This document shows, one piece after another, positions 56,232 through 64,000 of a stretch of 64,000 nucleotides of DNA. Position 1 is the first letter of the stretch. Each line of letters starts with the position of its first letter. The position numbers were made by a program, and so were the translations under genes. Source of the DNA: Oerskovia enterophila (GTDB lineage: Bacteria > Actinomycetota > Actinomycetes > Actinomycetales > Cellulomonadaceae); NCBI RefSeq assembly GCF_001692445.1, contig NZ_MAQA01000002.1:124001-188000 (forward strand), read 5' to 3'. The notes under the pieces are model-generated. The model saw only the letters and a list, made by a program, of their open reading frames with translations. It ran no database searches and was not told the origin of the DNA.

Positions 56232-57683
56232 ATGACCACGACCGAGACCTCCGTCGCCGCAGGCGGTACTCCAGACCCCGCACCCGGGCGGGCGCCCCAG
56301 GGTGCCCCGAGCACCACGGGTGCGCCCGGCGCCCCCGACTCGCCGGCCGCGCCGACCGGGTCTCCCCGACGCGCCCGGACTCCGTGGAGCCGTCCGGCCC
56401 GCCCGACCACGGGCGGCGCCGCACCCGCACGCCCGGGGCGCGCGACGCCGTCGGGCAGCGGTGGCGGCCTGGCGACGCGCCTGCGCCGTCTCCTCGCGCC
56501 CGTGACGACGCCCGTCGCGGAGGCGATCGCGCCCGTGGCCTCGGTCGTGAGCCCGTTCGGCTGGGCCGTCCTGGTCGGGACGGTCGCGGCGTGGTGGGCC
56601 GGGCTGCTGTTCTCGTGGGTCGAGCTGATCGTGGTCGCGGTCGTCCTGACGGTCGCGCTCCTCGCGGCCGTCGCGTTCGTGCGCGGGACGTTCAAGTACA
56701 CGGTCGACCTGGACCTCGGGCAGCAGCGCGTCACGGTCGGTGACCGCGCGGTCGGTCGGCTCGAGGTGAGCAACCAGTCTCCGCGTCCGCTCCTGCCCGC
56801 CGTGATGGAGCTGCCCGTGGGCGCGGGCGTGGCCTCGTTCCCGGTCCCGCGTCTGCGCACCGGGGCGAGCCACGAGGAGATCTTCACGATCCCGACGCAC
56901 CGCCGCTCGGTCATCCCCGTGGGCCCCGTGCGCTCGGTCCGCGCCGACCCGTTGGGCCTGCTGCGTCGCGAGGTGGTCTGGACGGATCCCGAGGAGCTGT
57001 TCGTCCACCCGCGCACCAAGAACCTCTCGGGCTCCTCGACGGGCTTCCTGCGCGACCTCGAAGGTCGCGTGACGCAGGACATCTCCAACTCGGACGTGTC
57101 GTTCCACGCGCTGCGCGACTACGTCCCGGGCGACGACCGTCGCCACATCCACTGGAAGACGACGGCCCGCACGGGGCAGCTCATGGTCCGTCAGTTCGAG
57201 GAGACGCGGCGCTCGCACCTCGCGGTGATCCTGTCCACGCGCACCGAGGACTACGGCCACCCCGACGAGTTCGAGCTCGCGGTCAGCTCGTGCGGCTCGC
57301 TCGGCCTCCAGGCCATCAAGGAGGACCGTGGACTCACGGTCCTCGTCAACGACGGCAGCCTGCGCGGCGACAACCGTGTGCGCCTGCTCGACGACCTCGC
57401 CCGCGTCGAGACCCGTGAGCTGCGCACGAGCCTCGTCGACGTCGCGCGCGTCGCGACGGCGAGCGTCACCGACGCCTCGGTCGTCGCGCTCGTGGTCGGC
57501 AGCTCGGTCACGCCCACGGAGCTGCGCGCGGCCTCGGCCCGCCTGCCGCAGGACGTCCGGGTCATGGCGATCCAGTGCGTCCCGGGCGCCAAGGTCAGCC
57601 GCCACCGGATCGCCGAGCTCGTCGTGCTCACCATCGGGGAGCTGGGCGACCTTCCCCTCGCACTGCGGAGGCTGAACGACTGA
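56232..57683 (+). CDS. DUF58 domain membrane protein
   Basis: A 483-residue protein: a Pro/Ala/Gly-rich cytoplasmic lead of about 95 residues, two closely spaced helices (about 115-160), then a beta-rich extracytoplasmic-type region and the DUF58 core with YVPGDDRRHIHWKTTARTG near residue 305 and a VWA-like remainder. DUF58 proteins are regular partners of MoxR ATPases; no enzymatic role is established. ATG 56232 overlaps nothing; its stop overlaps the next start by one base (TGATG). Confidence 0.93.
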   Translation: MTTTETSVAAGGTPDPAPGRAPQGAPSTTGAPGAPDSPAAPTGSPRRARTPWSRPARPTTGGAAPARPGRATPSGSGGGLATRLRRLLAPVTTPVAEAIAPVASVVSPFGWAVLVGTVAAWWAGLLFSWVELIVVAVVLTVALLAAVAFVRGTFKYTVDLDLGQQRVTVGDRAVGRLEVSNQSPRPLLPAVMELPVGAGVASFPVPRLRTGASHEEIFTIPTHRRSVIPVGPVRSVRADPLGLLRREVVWTDPEELFVHPRTKNLSGSSTGFLRDLEGRVTQDISNSDVSFHALRDYVPGDDRRHIHWKTTARTGQLMVRQFEETRRSHLAVILSTRTEDYGHPDEFELAVSSCGSLGLQAIKEDRGLTVLVNDGSLRGDNRVRLLDDLARVETRELRTSLVDVARVATASVTDASVVALVVGSSVTPTELRAASARLPQDVRVMAIQCVPGAKVSRHRIAELVVLTIGELGDLPLALRRLND

Positions 57684-60190
57684 TGTCCCAGAACGACACC
57701 CGGGGTCGGGTGGCCGGTCCCGGCAGCACGTCCTGGCAGGGCAGGCCCGCGGGCCACACCACGGGCTCGACCGCGACGGGTACCCGCTCGAACGGGACGA
57801 CGTCCCGGGCCCCGCGTGGCACGAGCGCCCCGAGGGCGCTCACGGGCTCGGGCGCCCTCGACGCGCTCGCGCTCGTCGTGATGCTGGGCGCGGCGATCGT
57901 CGGGTTCGGCCCGGCGTGGGGCTCGACCGCCTACCTGCTGCCCGCCGTCGGCGGCATGGTCCTGGGCCTCGGCGTCGCCTGGCTCGGCGCCTGGCGCCGC
58001 TGGGGAACCCTCGGCGTCGCGGCCGCCGCCGTCCTCGTCTACGTGCTGCTCGGCGGGCCGTTCGCGCTGCCCGGCACCACGGTCGCCGGCGTCCTGCCGA
58101 CCCTCGACACGTTCCGCGGCCTGCTGCTCGGCGCGGTGACGGGCTGGAAGGAGATCGTCACCTCGGTCCCACCCCTCCAGTCGTTCCCGGAGCTCGGTGG
58201 AGTCCCGTTCCTCCTGCTCTTCATCGCCGCCATCGTCGCGGGCACCATCGCATGGCGGGCCCGTGACGCCCAGTGGGCGCTCGTCCCCGTCGCGCTGACG
58301 TTCGTCGCGGTGATCCTCGTGGGCACGGTCGAACCCGCGCTGCCCGTGGTCCAGGGCCTGGTCCTGGTCGTCGTCGGCCTCCTGTGGGGCGCCTGGCGCG
58401 CGACCGAGGCACGGCTCGGGGAGCACCAGGTCACGACCGAGGCGAGCCTCGCGGCGACCCGTCGCCTGCGCTGGCACCGCGCCCGTGGCGGCGCCGCGAT
58501 GCTCGCCCTCGGCGGGGTCGCGGCCGTCCTGCTGGTCCCCGTGCTGACCCCCGACACCGAGCGCATGGTCCTGCGCGAGAACGTCGTCCCGCCGCTCGAC
58601 CTGCACGAGTACGTCAGCCCGCTCGCGTCGTTCCGCAAGTACGCCAAGGAGATGACCGAGGACGAGCTGTTCACCGTCGAGGGCCTGCCCACGGGCGCCC
58701 GTGTCCGCCTCGCGACGCTCGACGCGTACAACGGCGTCGTCTACGACGTCTCGAGCGGCGGGGCCGGTTCCGGGTCGGGGGTCTTCACGCGGGCCGGTGA
58801 CCAGATCGCCACGGTCGCCAAGGGCACGCCGACCGACCTCACGGTCACGATCGGTGACTACCGGGGCGTGTGGGTGCCCGACGTCGGCTCGCTCGCGGGC
58901 ATCGTCTACCAGGGCGAGCGGGCCGAGGACCTGGGCTCGACCACCTACTACAACTCGACCACGGCGACCGGGGTCGTGACGGCGGGGTTGCGCCCGGGCG
59001 ACTCGTTCCGCCTCGACGCGATCGTCGCGCCCGCCCCGTCGGCCGAGGACCTGCAGTCCTCGCGCATCCTCGACGAGAAGCTCCCGCGCTCGATCAACGT
59101 CCCCGACTCGGTCGCGGGCAAGGCCGCGCAGTTCATGGCCGAGGAGACCGACCCCGTCGTCCAGCTCGAGAACCTGAAGAACGGTCTCGTCGCGAGCGGC
59201 ATCTTCTCGAGCGGTCTCGAGACGCAGCTCCCCTCGCGCCCGGGTCACTCGGCCGAGCGCATCGACACGCTGCTCGCCGACGACGAGATGATCGGCGACG
59301 ACGAGCAGTTCGCTGTCGCGCTCGCCCTGATGGCGCAGTCCGCCGGGATCCCGGCGCGCGTCGTCATGGGCTTCTACCCGCCCGAGACCTGGGAGGAGGG
59401 CACGCCGTTCGTGGCCACGGGCGCCGACGTCCACGCCTGGGTCGAGGTGCCGTTCGAGGGCTACGGGTGGGTGCCGGTCGACGCGATCCCGGAGGAGGAC
59501 AACAAGATCGAGCCCGAGCCCAAGAGCGACCAGGTGCCCAAGCCCCCGGTCCTCGAGGACCCGGAGCCGCCCGAGGAGCCCGCGGACGCCGAGGCCGGCA
59601 CGGTCGACGACGAGGAGAAGAAGGACGACGCCGAGTCGTCCGGGTTCGACTGGGGCCAGGCCGCGCTCGTCGCGGTCGCGGTCGCGGTGCCGTTGATCCT
59701 GCTCGCCCTCCCGCTGCTCCTGATCGTGGCCTTCAAGTCACGGCGCAGGAAGAGGCGTCGCGAGGCCGAGCGGCCCGTCGACCGGATCAGCGGTGGCTGG
59801 CGCGAGGTGCTCGACGCCGCCACGGACCTGGGAGCGCCCGTCGCGGGCGGCGCGACGCGCCGTGAGGGCGCGGGAGCCCTGTCCGAGTCGTTCCCGGCGG
59901 CCGCGGCACCGACCGTCACGCTCGCCCGGACGGCCGATGCCCAGGTCTTCGGGACCGGGGACCCGAGCCCGCAGGAGGTCGAGTCGTTCTGGTCCGAGGT
60001 GGACGCCGTGCTGACCGGTATGCGGTCCACCCTGCCGCGCAGGCAGCGACTTCGCGCCGCGGTGTCGCTACGATCCCTGCGGGGCGCACGGAGGTCCTGG
60101 CTGCCTGCCAGGTTCCGTCGGGCTCGACAGTCCGTCCGGTCGGCGCGCACGCCGGCGGCGGGTCCCGTCACCAAGCCAGGAGACAAGTGA
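57683..60190 (+). CDS. transglutaminase-like membrane protein, catalytic cysteine absent
   Basis: An 835-residue protein of the TgpA type: about 50 disordered residues, six or so helices up to ~residue 305, an outside domain, then a transglutaminase-fold core at about 520-610, another helix near 675 and a basic cytoplasmic tail. The core keeps H584 (GADVHAWVEV) and D600 (WVPVDAIP), but the nucleophile position in the usual G-x-C-E-x-F/Y-A motif is D540 (IGDDEQFAVALALM), so no cross-linking chemistry is expected. Overlaps DUF58 and the FHA gene by one base each. A binding or scaffold role is my inference. Confidence 0.9.
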   Translation: MSQNDTRGRVAGPGSTSWQGRPAGHTTGSTATGTRSNGTTSRAPRGTSAPRALTGSGALDALALVVMLGAAIVGFGPAWGSTAYLLPAVGGMVLGLGVAWLGAWRRWGTLGVAAAAVLVYVLLGGPFALPGTTVAGVLPTLDTFRGLLLGAVTGWKEIVTSVPPLQSFPELGGVPFLLLFIAAIVAGTIAWRARDAQWALVPVALTFVAVILVGTVEPALPVVQGLVLVVVGLLWGAWRATEARLGEHQVTTEASLAATRRLRWHRARGGAAMLALGGVAAVLLVPVLTPDTERMVLRENVVPPLDLHEYVSPLASFRKYAKEMTEDELFTVEGLPTGARVRLATLDAYNGVVYDVSSGGAGSGSGVFTRAGDQIATVAKGTPTDLTVTIGDYRGVWVPDVGSLAGIVYQGERAEDLGSTTYYNSTTATGVVTAGLRPGDSFRLDAIVAPAPSAEDLQSSRILDEKLPRSINVPDSVAGKAAQFMAEETDPVVQLENLKNGLVASGIFSSGLETQLPSRPGHSAERIDTLLADDEMIGDDEQFAVALALMAQSAGIPARVVMGFYPPETWEEGTPFVATGADVHAWVEVPFEGYGWVPVDAIPEEDNKIEPEPKSDQVPKPPVLEDPEPPEEPADAEAGTVDDEEKKDDAESSGFDWGQAALVAVAVAVPLILLALPLLLIVAFKSRRRKRRREAERPVDRISGGWREVLDAATDLGAPVAGGATRREGAGALSESFPAAAAPTVTLARTADAQVFGTGDPSPQEVESFWSEVDAVLTGMRSTLPRRQRLRAAVSLRSLRGARRSWLPARFRRARQSVRSARTPAAGPVTKPGDK

Positions 60191-61851
60191 TGTCCGAGAC
60201 GACGACCTGCAGCGCCTGCGGCACGACGCAGGCCGCAGGCTCCGCGTTCTGCGCGGTCTGCGGGACCAGGTTCCCGCGCACCGGCAGCCCGTACGCGGCG
60301 GGCCTCTCACCGGACCCGGTGCCGGACCCCGTGTCGGAGCCCGTCCTCGGGGTCACGACCGAGCGCGAGGTCGCGGCCATGACCCAGCGTGCGTACGGCC
60401 TCCTAGCAGGTCCCGGGCAGCCGGGGGCTCCCGGGGCTTCGGGCGGGCCCGCCGTGTCCCCGGAGTCCTCCGTGTCCTGGTCGACCGGAGGGCGCACGGC
60501 CCCTGTCGCGGGCGTCGGACGCCGCTTCGTCGCGTTCCTCGTCGACTGCGCGGTGATCGGGCTCGTCGCCGGGGGAGTCGTGCTCGGTGGGCTGGCCGCC
60601 CTCGGCGTGCCGCTCACGGGGGGCATGACCGTGGCGACGCAGGCCCAGGCGGAGGAGCTGCTCGGGAGCGTGACGATCCTGTGGGCCGTGACCGGCGCGC
60701 TGGGGCTCGTCTACTGGCTCGGGATCTGGTTCTGGGAGGGGCGCACGGGCCGCACGATCGGCAACCTCCTGCTGGGGCTGCGCACGGTCCGGGCCGAGGA
60801 CCGCTCGCCCCTGGGCTTCGGCCGCGCCGCGCTGCGGTGGATCGTGATCGGGCTCGGGGCGATCGCGTGCGGCGTCGGAGAGCTCCTCGTGGCGCTCTCC
60901 CCGGCCTTCGACAAGTCCGGCCGCGGGCAGGGCTGGCACGACAAGGCGGCCAAGGCCGTGGTCCTCGACGTCCGGGCGGTGACGCCGTCCGCGTCCGGGG
61001 GGCCGCACGCACCCGCGGAGCCGTTCGCGGCGATGCCCCCGACGGGTGCCTTCGCGGCCCCGCCCACGGGGTACGCGGCCCCGGCCGCGACGCCGGTCCA
61101 GTACTCGTCGGCCCCGCCCGCGGGCTACGCGGCCCCGGTCGCGCCCGGATATCCCGGTGCCCCGCAGCAGGTCCCGGTCGCGCACGACCCGTGGGCGTTC
61201 AGCGCGGCTCCGGCGCCCCAGGCGGGCGCCCAGGACGGCCTGATCACGGGGGTCCCAGGAGCACCCGGCGCCTCGGTGCCCGGGGGGCCCTCCGCCCAGG
61301 TGGCGCCCTCCGCTCCCGCGGAGGCTCCGTCGTCGGGCGGGGGACTTCCCGGCCCGACGGCGCAGCCCCCCGTGACCTACGCCGCGCCCTCCGCTCCGCC
61401 CCAGCAGGCGCCTGCCGCACCCGTCGCCCCGGTGGCGAACGCTGCGGCCACCGACGAGGATCCCGACTGGGACAGCACGCGGTTCAGCGTGAGCGACGTC
61501 CGGCGGGACGCCCCGGCCGGGTTCGTGCTCGAGCTCGAGTCGGGCCGTCGGGTCACCGTGACGGGCACGGCGCTGATCGGACGCAACCCGCAGTCGACCG
61601 GGGAGGGCTCCGTGGTCCTGGTCGCCGTCGAGGACCCGACCCGCTCGGTCTCCAAGACGCATGCCGAGATGGGCGTCGACGCGGACGGGCTCTGGCTCGT
61701 CGACCGCGGTTCGACGAACGGCACCATCCTGACGCGCCCCGGTGGCGCCCCTCAGGTGCTCGAGGCCGGCGTCCGCGTCGCCGTGACCGTGGGGTCCGTG
61801 GTCCAGGTCGGCGACCGCCGACTCACGGTCCACCCGGGTGGTGCCGCGTGA
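60190..61851 (+). CDS. zinc-ribbon, RDD membrane domain and FHA domain protein
   Basis: A 553-residue three-part protein. A zinc ribbon (C7, C10, C21, C24) opens it, then an RDD domain of three helices from about residue 110 (GVGRRFVAFLVD). A 190-residue Pro/Ala/Gly-rich linker leads to a C-terminal FHA domain with IGRNP, SKTHAEM and DRGSTNGT, the phosphothreonine-binding set. ATG 60190 is preferred to GTG 60187 because AGGAGA is six bases before it. It overlaps the PP2C gene by four bases. Ligand phosphoprotein unknown. Confidence 0.92.
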   Translation: MSETTTCSACGTTQAAGSAFCAVCGTRFPRTGSPYAAGLSPDPVPDPVSEPVLGVTTEREVAAMTQRAYGLLAGPGQPGAPGASGGPAVSPESSVSWSTGGRTAPVAGVGRRFVAFLVDCAVIGLVAGGVVLGGLAALGVPLTGGMTVATQAQAEELLGSVTILWAVTGALGLVYWLGIWFWEGRTGRTIGNLLLGLRTVRAEDRSPLGFGRAALRWIVIGLGAIACGVGELLVALSPAFDKSGRGQGWHDKAAKAVVLDVRAVTPSASGGPHAPAEPFAAMPPTGAFAAPPTGYAAPAATPVQYSSAPPAGYAAPVAPGYPGAPQQVPVAHDPWAFSAAPAPQAGAQDGLITGVPGAPGASVPGGPSAQVAPSAPAEAPSSGGGLPGPTAQPPVTYAAPSAPPQQAPAAPVAPVANAAATDEDPDWDSTRFSVSDVRRDAPAGFVLELESGRRVTVTGTALIGRNPQSTGEGSVVLVAVEDPTRSVSKTHAEMGVDADGLWLVDRGSTNGTILTRPGGAPQVLEAGVRVAVTVGSVVQVGDRRLTVHPGGAA

Positions 61852-62690
61852 GCGCGAGCACGACCGGGGTGCACCTGGCCTGGGGGGCGAGCTCTCACCG
61901 CGGGGCCCGCCGGCTCCTCAACGAGGACCGCTTCCTCGCGGACCGGTCGGTCTTCTTCGTGGCTGACGGCATGGGCGGGCACGACGCGGGCGAGGTCGCG
62001 AGCGCCGCGGCGATCGACGCGCTGCGGCCGCTCGGGGCGCTCGGCACCGTAGGCCCTGAGGACGTCCGTGAACGGTTGGGCGTAGCCCAGCACGACGTGC
62101 GGTCGATCAGCACCGAACCGGGTCGGGGAGCCGGGACGACCGTCACGGGAGTCGTGGTCGCCGAGCAGGAGGGCGTCCCGTACTGGCTCGTGGTGAACAT
62201 CGGCGACTCGCGGACGTACCAGATGTCGCACGGTGTCCTCGAGCAGCTCAGCGTCGACCACTCGGAGGTCCAGGAGATGGTGGACGCCGGCCTGCTCACC
62301 CCGACCCAGGCGCTCACGCACCCGCGACGCCACGTCGTGACGCGGGCCGTCGGGGCCGCGCTCCCGCCCGAGCCGGACTTCTGCTGGATCCCCATCGAGC
62401 CGAGGGACCGCATGCTCGTGTGCTCCGACGGCCTGACGGGCGAGCTGTCGGACGAACGGATCGCCGAGATCCTCCTGGCGCAGCCCGACCCCCAGAGCGC
62501 GGCCGACCTGCTGGTCAACGAGGCCATCGTCGCTGGTGGCCGCGATAACATCACCGTGGTCGTCGTCGACGCGACCGGGGCGTGGCAGGACACCAGCGAC
62601 GGGTCCACGACCCCCCGGGACGCCCTGGGCTACACCGACGAGGACACCTTGCCGCGCGAGATCCACTTGCAGATGGGGGACAGGTCGTGA
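61848..62690 (+). CDS. PP2C-family serine/threonine phosphatase
   Basis: A 280-residue metal-dependent phosphatase. Metal-binding residues are in NEDRF (D27), VADGMGGHDAGEVAS (D40), the SDGLTGEL loop and GGRDNITVVVVD. The NIGDSRTY motif is conserved. There is no membrane segment, so it acts inside the cell, opposing a serine/threonine kinase that is not in the window. GTG 61848 overlaps the FHA gene; stop overlaps the next start. It would remove the phosphothreonines the neighbouring FHA domain reads. Confidence 0.94.
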   Translation: MSASTTGVHLAWGASSHRGARRLLNEDRFLADRSVFFVADGMGGHDAGEVASAAAIDALRPLGALGTVGPEDVRERLGVAQHDVRSISTEPGRGAGTTVTGVVVAEQEGVPYWLVVNIGDSRTYQMSHGVLEQLSVDHSEVQEMVDAGLLTPTQALTHPRRHVVTRAVGAALPPEPDFCWIPIEPRDRMLVCSDGLTGELSDERIAEILLAQPDPQSAADLLVNEAIVAGGRDNITVVVVDATGAWQDTSDGSTTPRDALGYTDEDTLPREIHLQMGDRS

Positions 62691-64000
62691 GACTGCGCTA
62701 CGACACGGGGAGCGCGTTCGGGTTCGTCCGGGGCGGGGCGATCGTCGTCCTGCCCGACGGCGCGACGAGCGAGCTCGTGCGGGCCCTGTGGGAGCGGCTC
62801 GACGCGTCGGGCGACGCGGAGACCGAGGTCATCGAGGTCATCCAGCTGCTGACCGTCGTCCTGGGCGCCACGCTGCGCACCATGCCGTCGTTCGCGGTCG
62901 CCGTGGTCTCCGGGCAGCGCGTGCAGGTCGCGGTGCGCGGTGACGTCTCGGTCACCCTGCGCACCCCGTCCGAGAGCGTCCATGTGGACGGCGACGACGT
63001 CTCGACGTGGTCCGAGCGCTCCGTGGAAGGCGTCGAGGTGGTCTCGGTGCAGCTCGGCGTCGACCCGGTGACGGACCTCGAGGCCGCGGCGGGCCAGGTC
63101 GCACTGGTCGGGCTGCCCCTGCGGGAGGGCGTCGTGCTGGCGTCCAGGATCGTGCAGGACCTCGTGGAGGTTCCGGTGGCCCAGGGCGCCGAGCGCTCGA
63201 CGGCGGAGCCCACCGAGGCCGCCGACGCTCCGGCGCGCGTTCCCGCGCCCCCGTCGCTCGACGCGCTCGCCTGGGGGCCGCCGACTGCCGCTCCTGCGGC
63301 CGAGCCGTCGTCGGCGGACGCGGTGCCCGTGGGCCGGGCGGTGCTGATCGAAGCTCCCCTCGAGGGCGACGGGCAGGGCGACGAGGTCCTCGGGACGGAC
63401 GAGGCCCTGCCGGACGCGCTGGTCACGCCCGCTCTCGTGGACCCGCTGGGGCACGGCCCGGGAGCGGCGGTCGACCGTGACCAGGTCGAGGCGTCCGAGG
63501 AGACCATCGCGCCCGAGGCCACTATCGCGCCGGAGCTCACGATCGCGCCCGACGCCACGGTCGCGCCCGACGTCGAGCGACCGGCTGCAGCGGTCGAGAG
63601 CCCTGCCCTGTCGGACGGTGCGTCGTCCGGCGTCGGCCCCGTGCCCGCGCCTCCGACCGAGGCGGAGACGGGGTACGGCCACCTCTGGGAGTCGACCGTC
63701 CTGCGGACGGTCGAGGACGCTGCGATCCGGGTCGACGAGGACGGTCAGGACGAGGGCGCGAGCGCCCCCACGGCCTCCGCGCCGCTCGTCGCCCCCTCAC
63801 CCGGTACGCCGGCAGGCTCCGCGCCGTCGTCCGACGACGAGCCCGAGGACGAGGCCGGCATGATCGCCGGCATCCCGCGCGAGTGGACCGGGGCCACACC
63901 GGCCGCCGCGGCCCGCGCCTTCGACGTCGACGTCGCGCACGAGCCGAGCGTGGCTGCACCGACCCCGAGCCTCGCTGCGGAGGCCGACGACCACGACGGG
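62687..64000 (+). CDS. last gene of the envelope cluster, truncated by window end
   Basis: At least 438 residues; no stop before the window ends. GTG 62687 overlaps the PP2C stop by four bases. Residues 1-175 form a beta-rich folded domain (starting VRLRYDTGSAFGFVRGGAIV) that I do not recognise. The remainder is acidic Pro/Ala-rich linker with four tandem T-(I/V)-A-P-x-x units at residues 273-296 (63503-63574) and a conserved-looking island WESTVLRTVEDAAIRVDED near 330-348. By context an FHA domain could lie beyond the edge; that is a guess. Confidence 0.8.
   Translation, partial: MRLRYDTGSAFGFVRGGAIVVLPDGATSELVRALWERLDASGDAETEVIEVIQLLTVVLGATLRTMPSFAVAVVSGQRVQVAVRGDVSVTLRTPSESVHVDGDDVSTWSERSVEGVEVVSVQLGVDPVTDLEAAAGQVALVGLPLREGVVLASRIVQDLVEVPVAQGAERSTAEPTEAADAPARVPAPPSLDALAWGPPTAAPAAEPSSADAVPVGRAVLIEAPLEGDGQGDEVLGTDEALPDALVTPALVDPLGHGPGAAVDRDQVEASEETIAPEATIAPELTIAPDATVAPDVERPAAAVESPALSDGASSGVGPVPAPPTEAETGYGHLWESTVLRTVEDAAIRVDEDGQDEGASAPTASAPLVAPSPGTPAGSAPSSDDEPEDEAGMIAGIPREWTGATPAAAARAFDVDVAHEPSVAAPTPSLAAEADDHDG
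63503..63574 (+). repeat. four 18-base units encoding TIAPxx
   Basis: In-frame tandem hexapeptides TIAPEA, TIAPEL, TIAPDA, TVAPDV within the truncated last gene. Threonines are regularly spaced and followed by acidic residues. Confidence 0.75.

Noticed and set aside
49132-64000. Envelope cluster as a type VII secretion locus
   Set aside because: No WXG100 protein, EccC-type ATPase or mycosin is present in the window; FHA and PP2C alone do not define it.

Overview
This is a high-GC chromosomal stretch from an actinobacterium. The AT-poor codon use, frequent GTG starts, many leaderless promoters, the 32-residue bS22 ribosomal protein, Rex, a menaquinone-only quinone pathway and a resB/ccsB cytochrome c system all fit. 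Cellulomonas/Oerskovia-type Micrococcales is my best guess, but that is inference. I see no mobile element, CRISPR array, tRNA or rRNA.

Layout. 0.1-7.1 kb: a Ktr/Trk potassium uptake pair, an AcuC-type deacetylase, the tiny bS22 gene, a HAD phosphatase, a glutaredoxin, the redox sensor Rex and a YceI protein. 7.1-13 kb: a MarR regulator divergent from yceI, a histidine phosphatase, and a four-gene System II cytochrome c maturation operon (TlpA/ResA-like, ccdA, resB, ccsB). 13-29.4 kb: the menaquinone genes menA, menE, menB, menC, menD, menF and menG on both strands, interleaved with an LCP cell-wall ligase, a DUF3048 lipoprotein, a serine hydrolase, a TetR regulator, an HtrA-like protease and a GNAT enzyme. 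No menH was recognised. 29.6-48.9 kb: one long operon: a MenJ-like FAD reductase, nuoA to nuoN, and a polyprenyl diphosphate synthase, closed by a perfect 17-bp terminator hairpin. A near-perfect Rex operator lies just behind its promoter. 49.1-64 kb: a tightly packed run: a 2,020-residue membrane-anchored protein with ten Ig/cadherin-like and about five FN3 domains, MoxR ATPase, DUF58 protein, a transglutaminase-fold membrane protein, a zinc-ribbon/RDD/FHA protein, a PP2C phosphatase, and a gene running off the window.

How it fits together. The first 49 kb is largely respiratory: quinone ring synthesis, quinone tail synthesis, probable tail saturation, the NADH dehydrogenase that reduces the quinone, cytochrome c assembly, and the NADH/NAD sensor that probably controls the big operon. 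The last 15 kb is the least explained part and the best candidate for an undescribed system: an envelope fibre protein with an assembly ATPase, a transglutaminase relative that has lost its catalytic cysteine, and a phosphothreonine reader/eraser pair (FHA plus PP2C).
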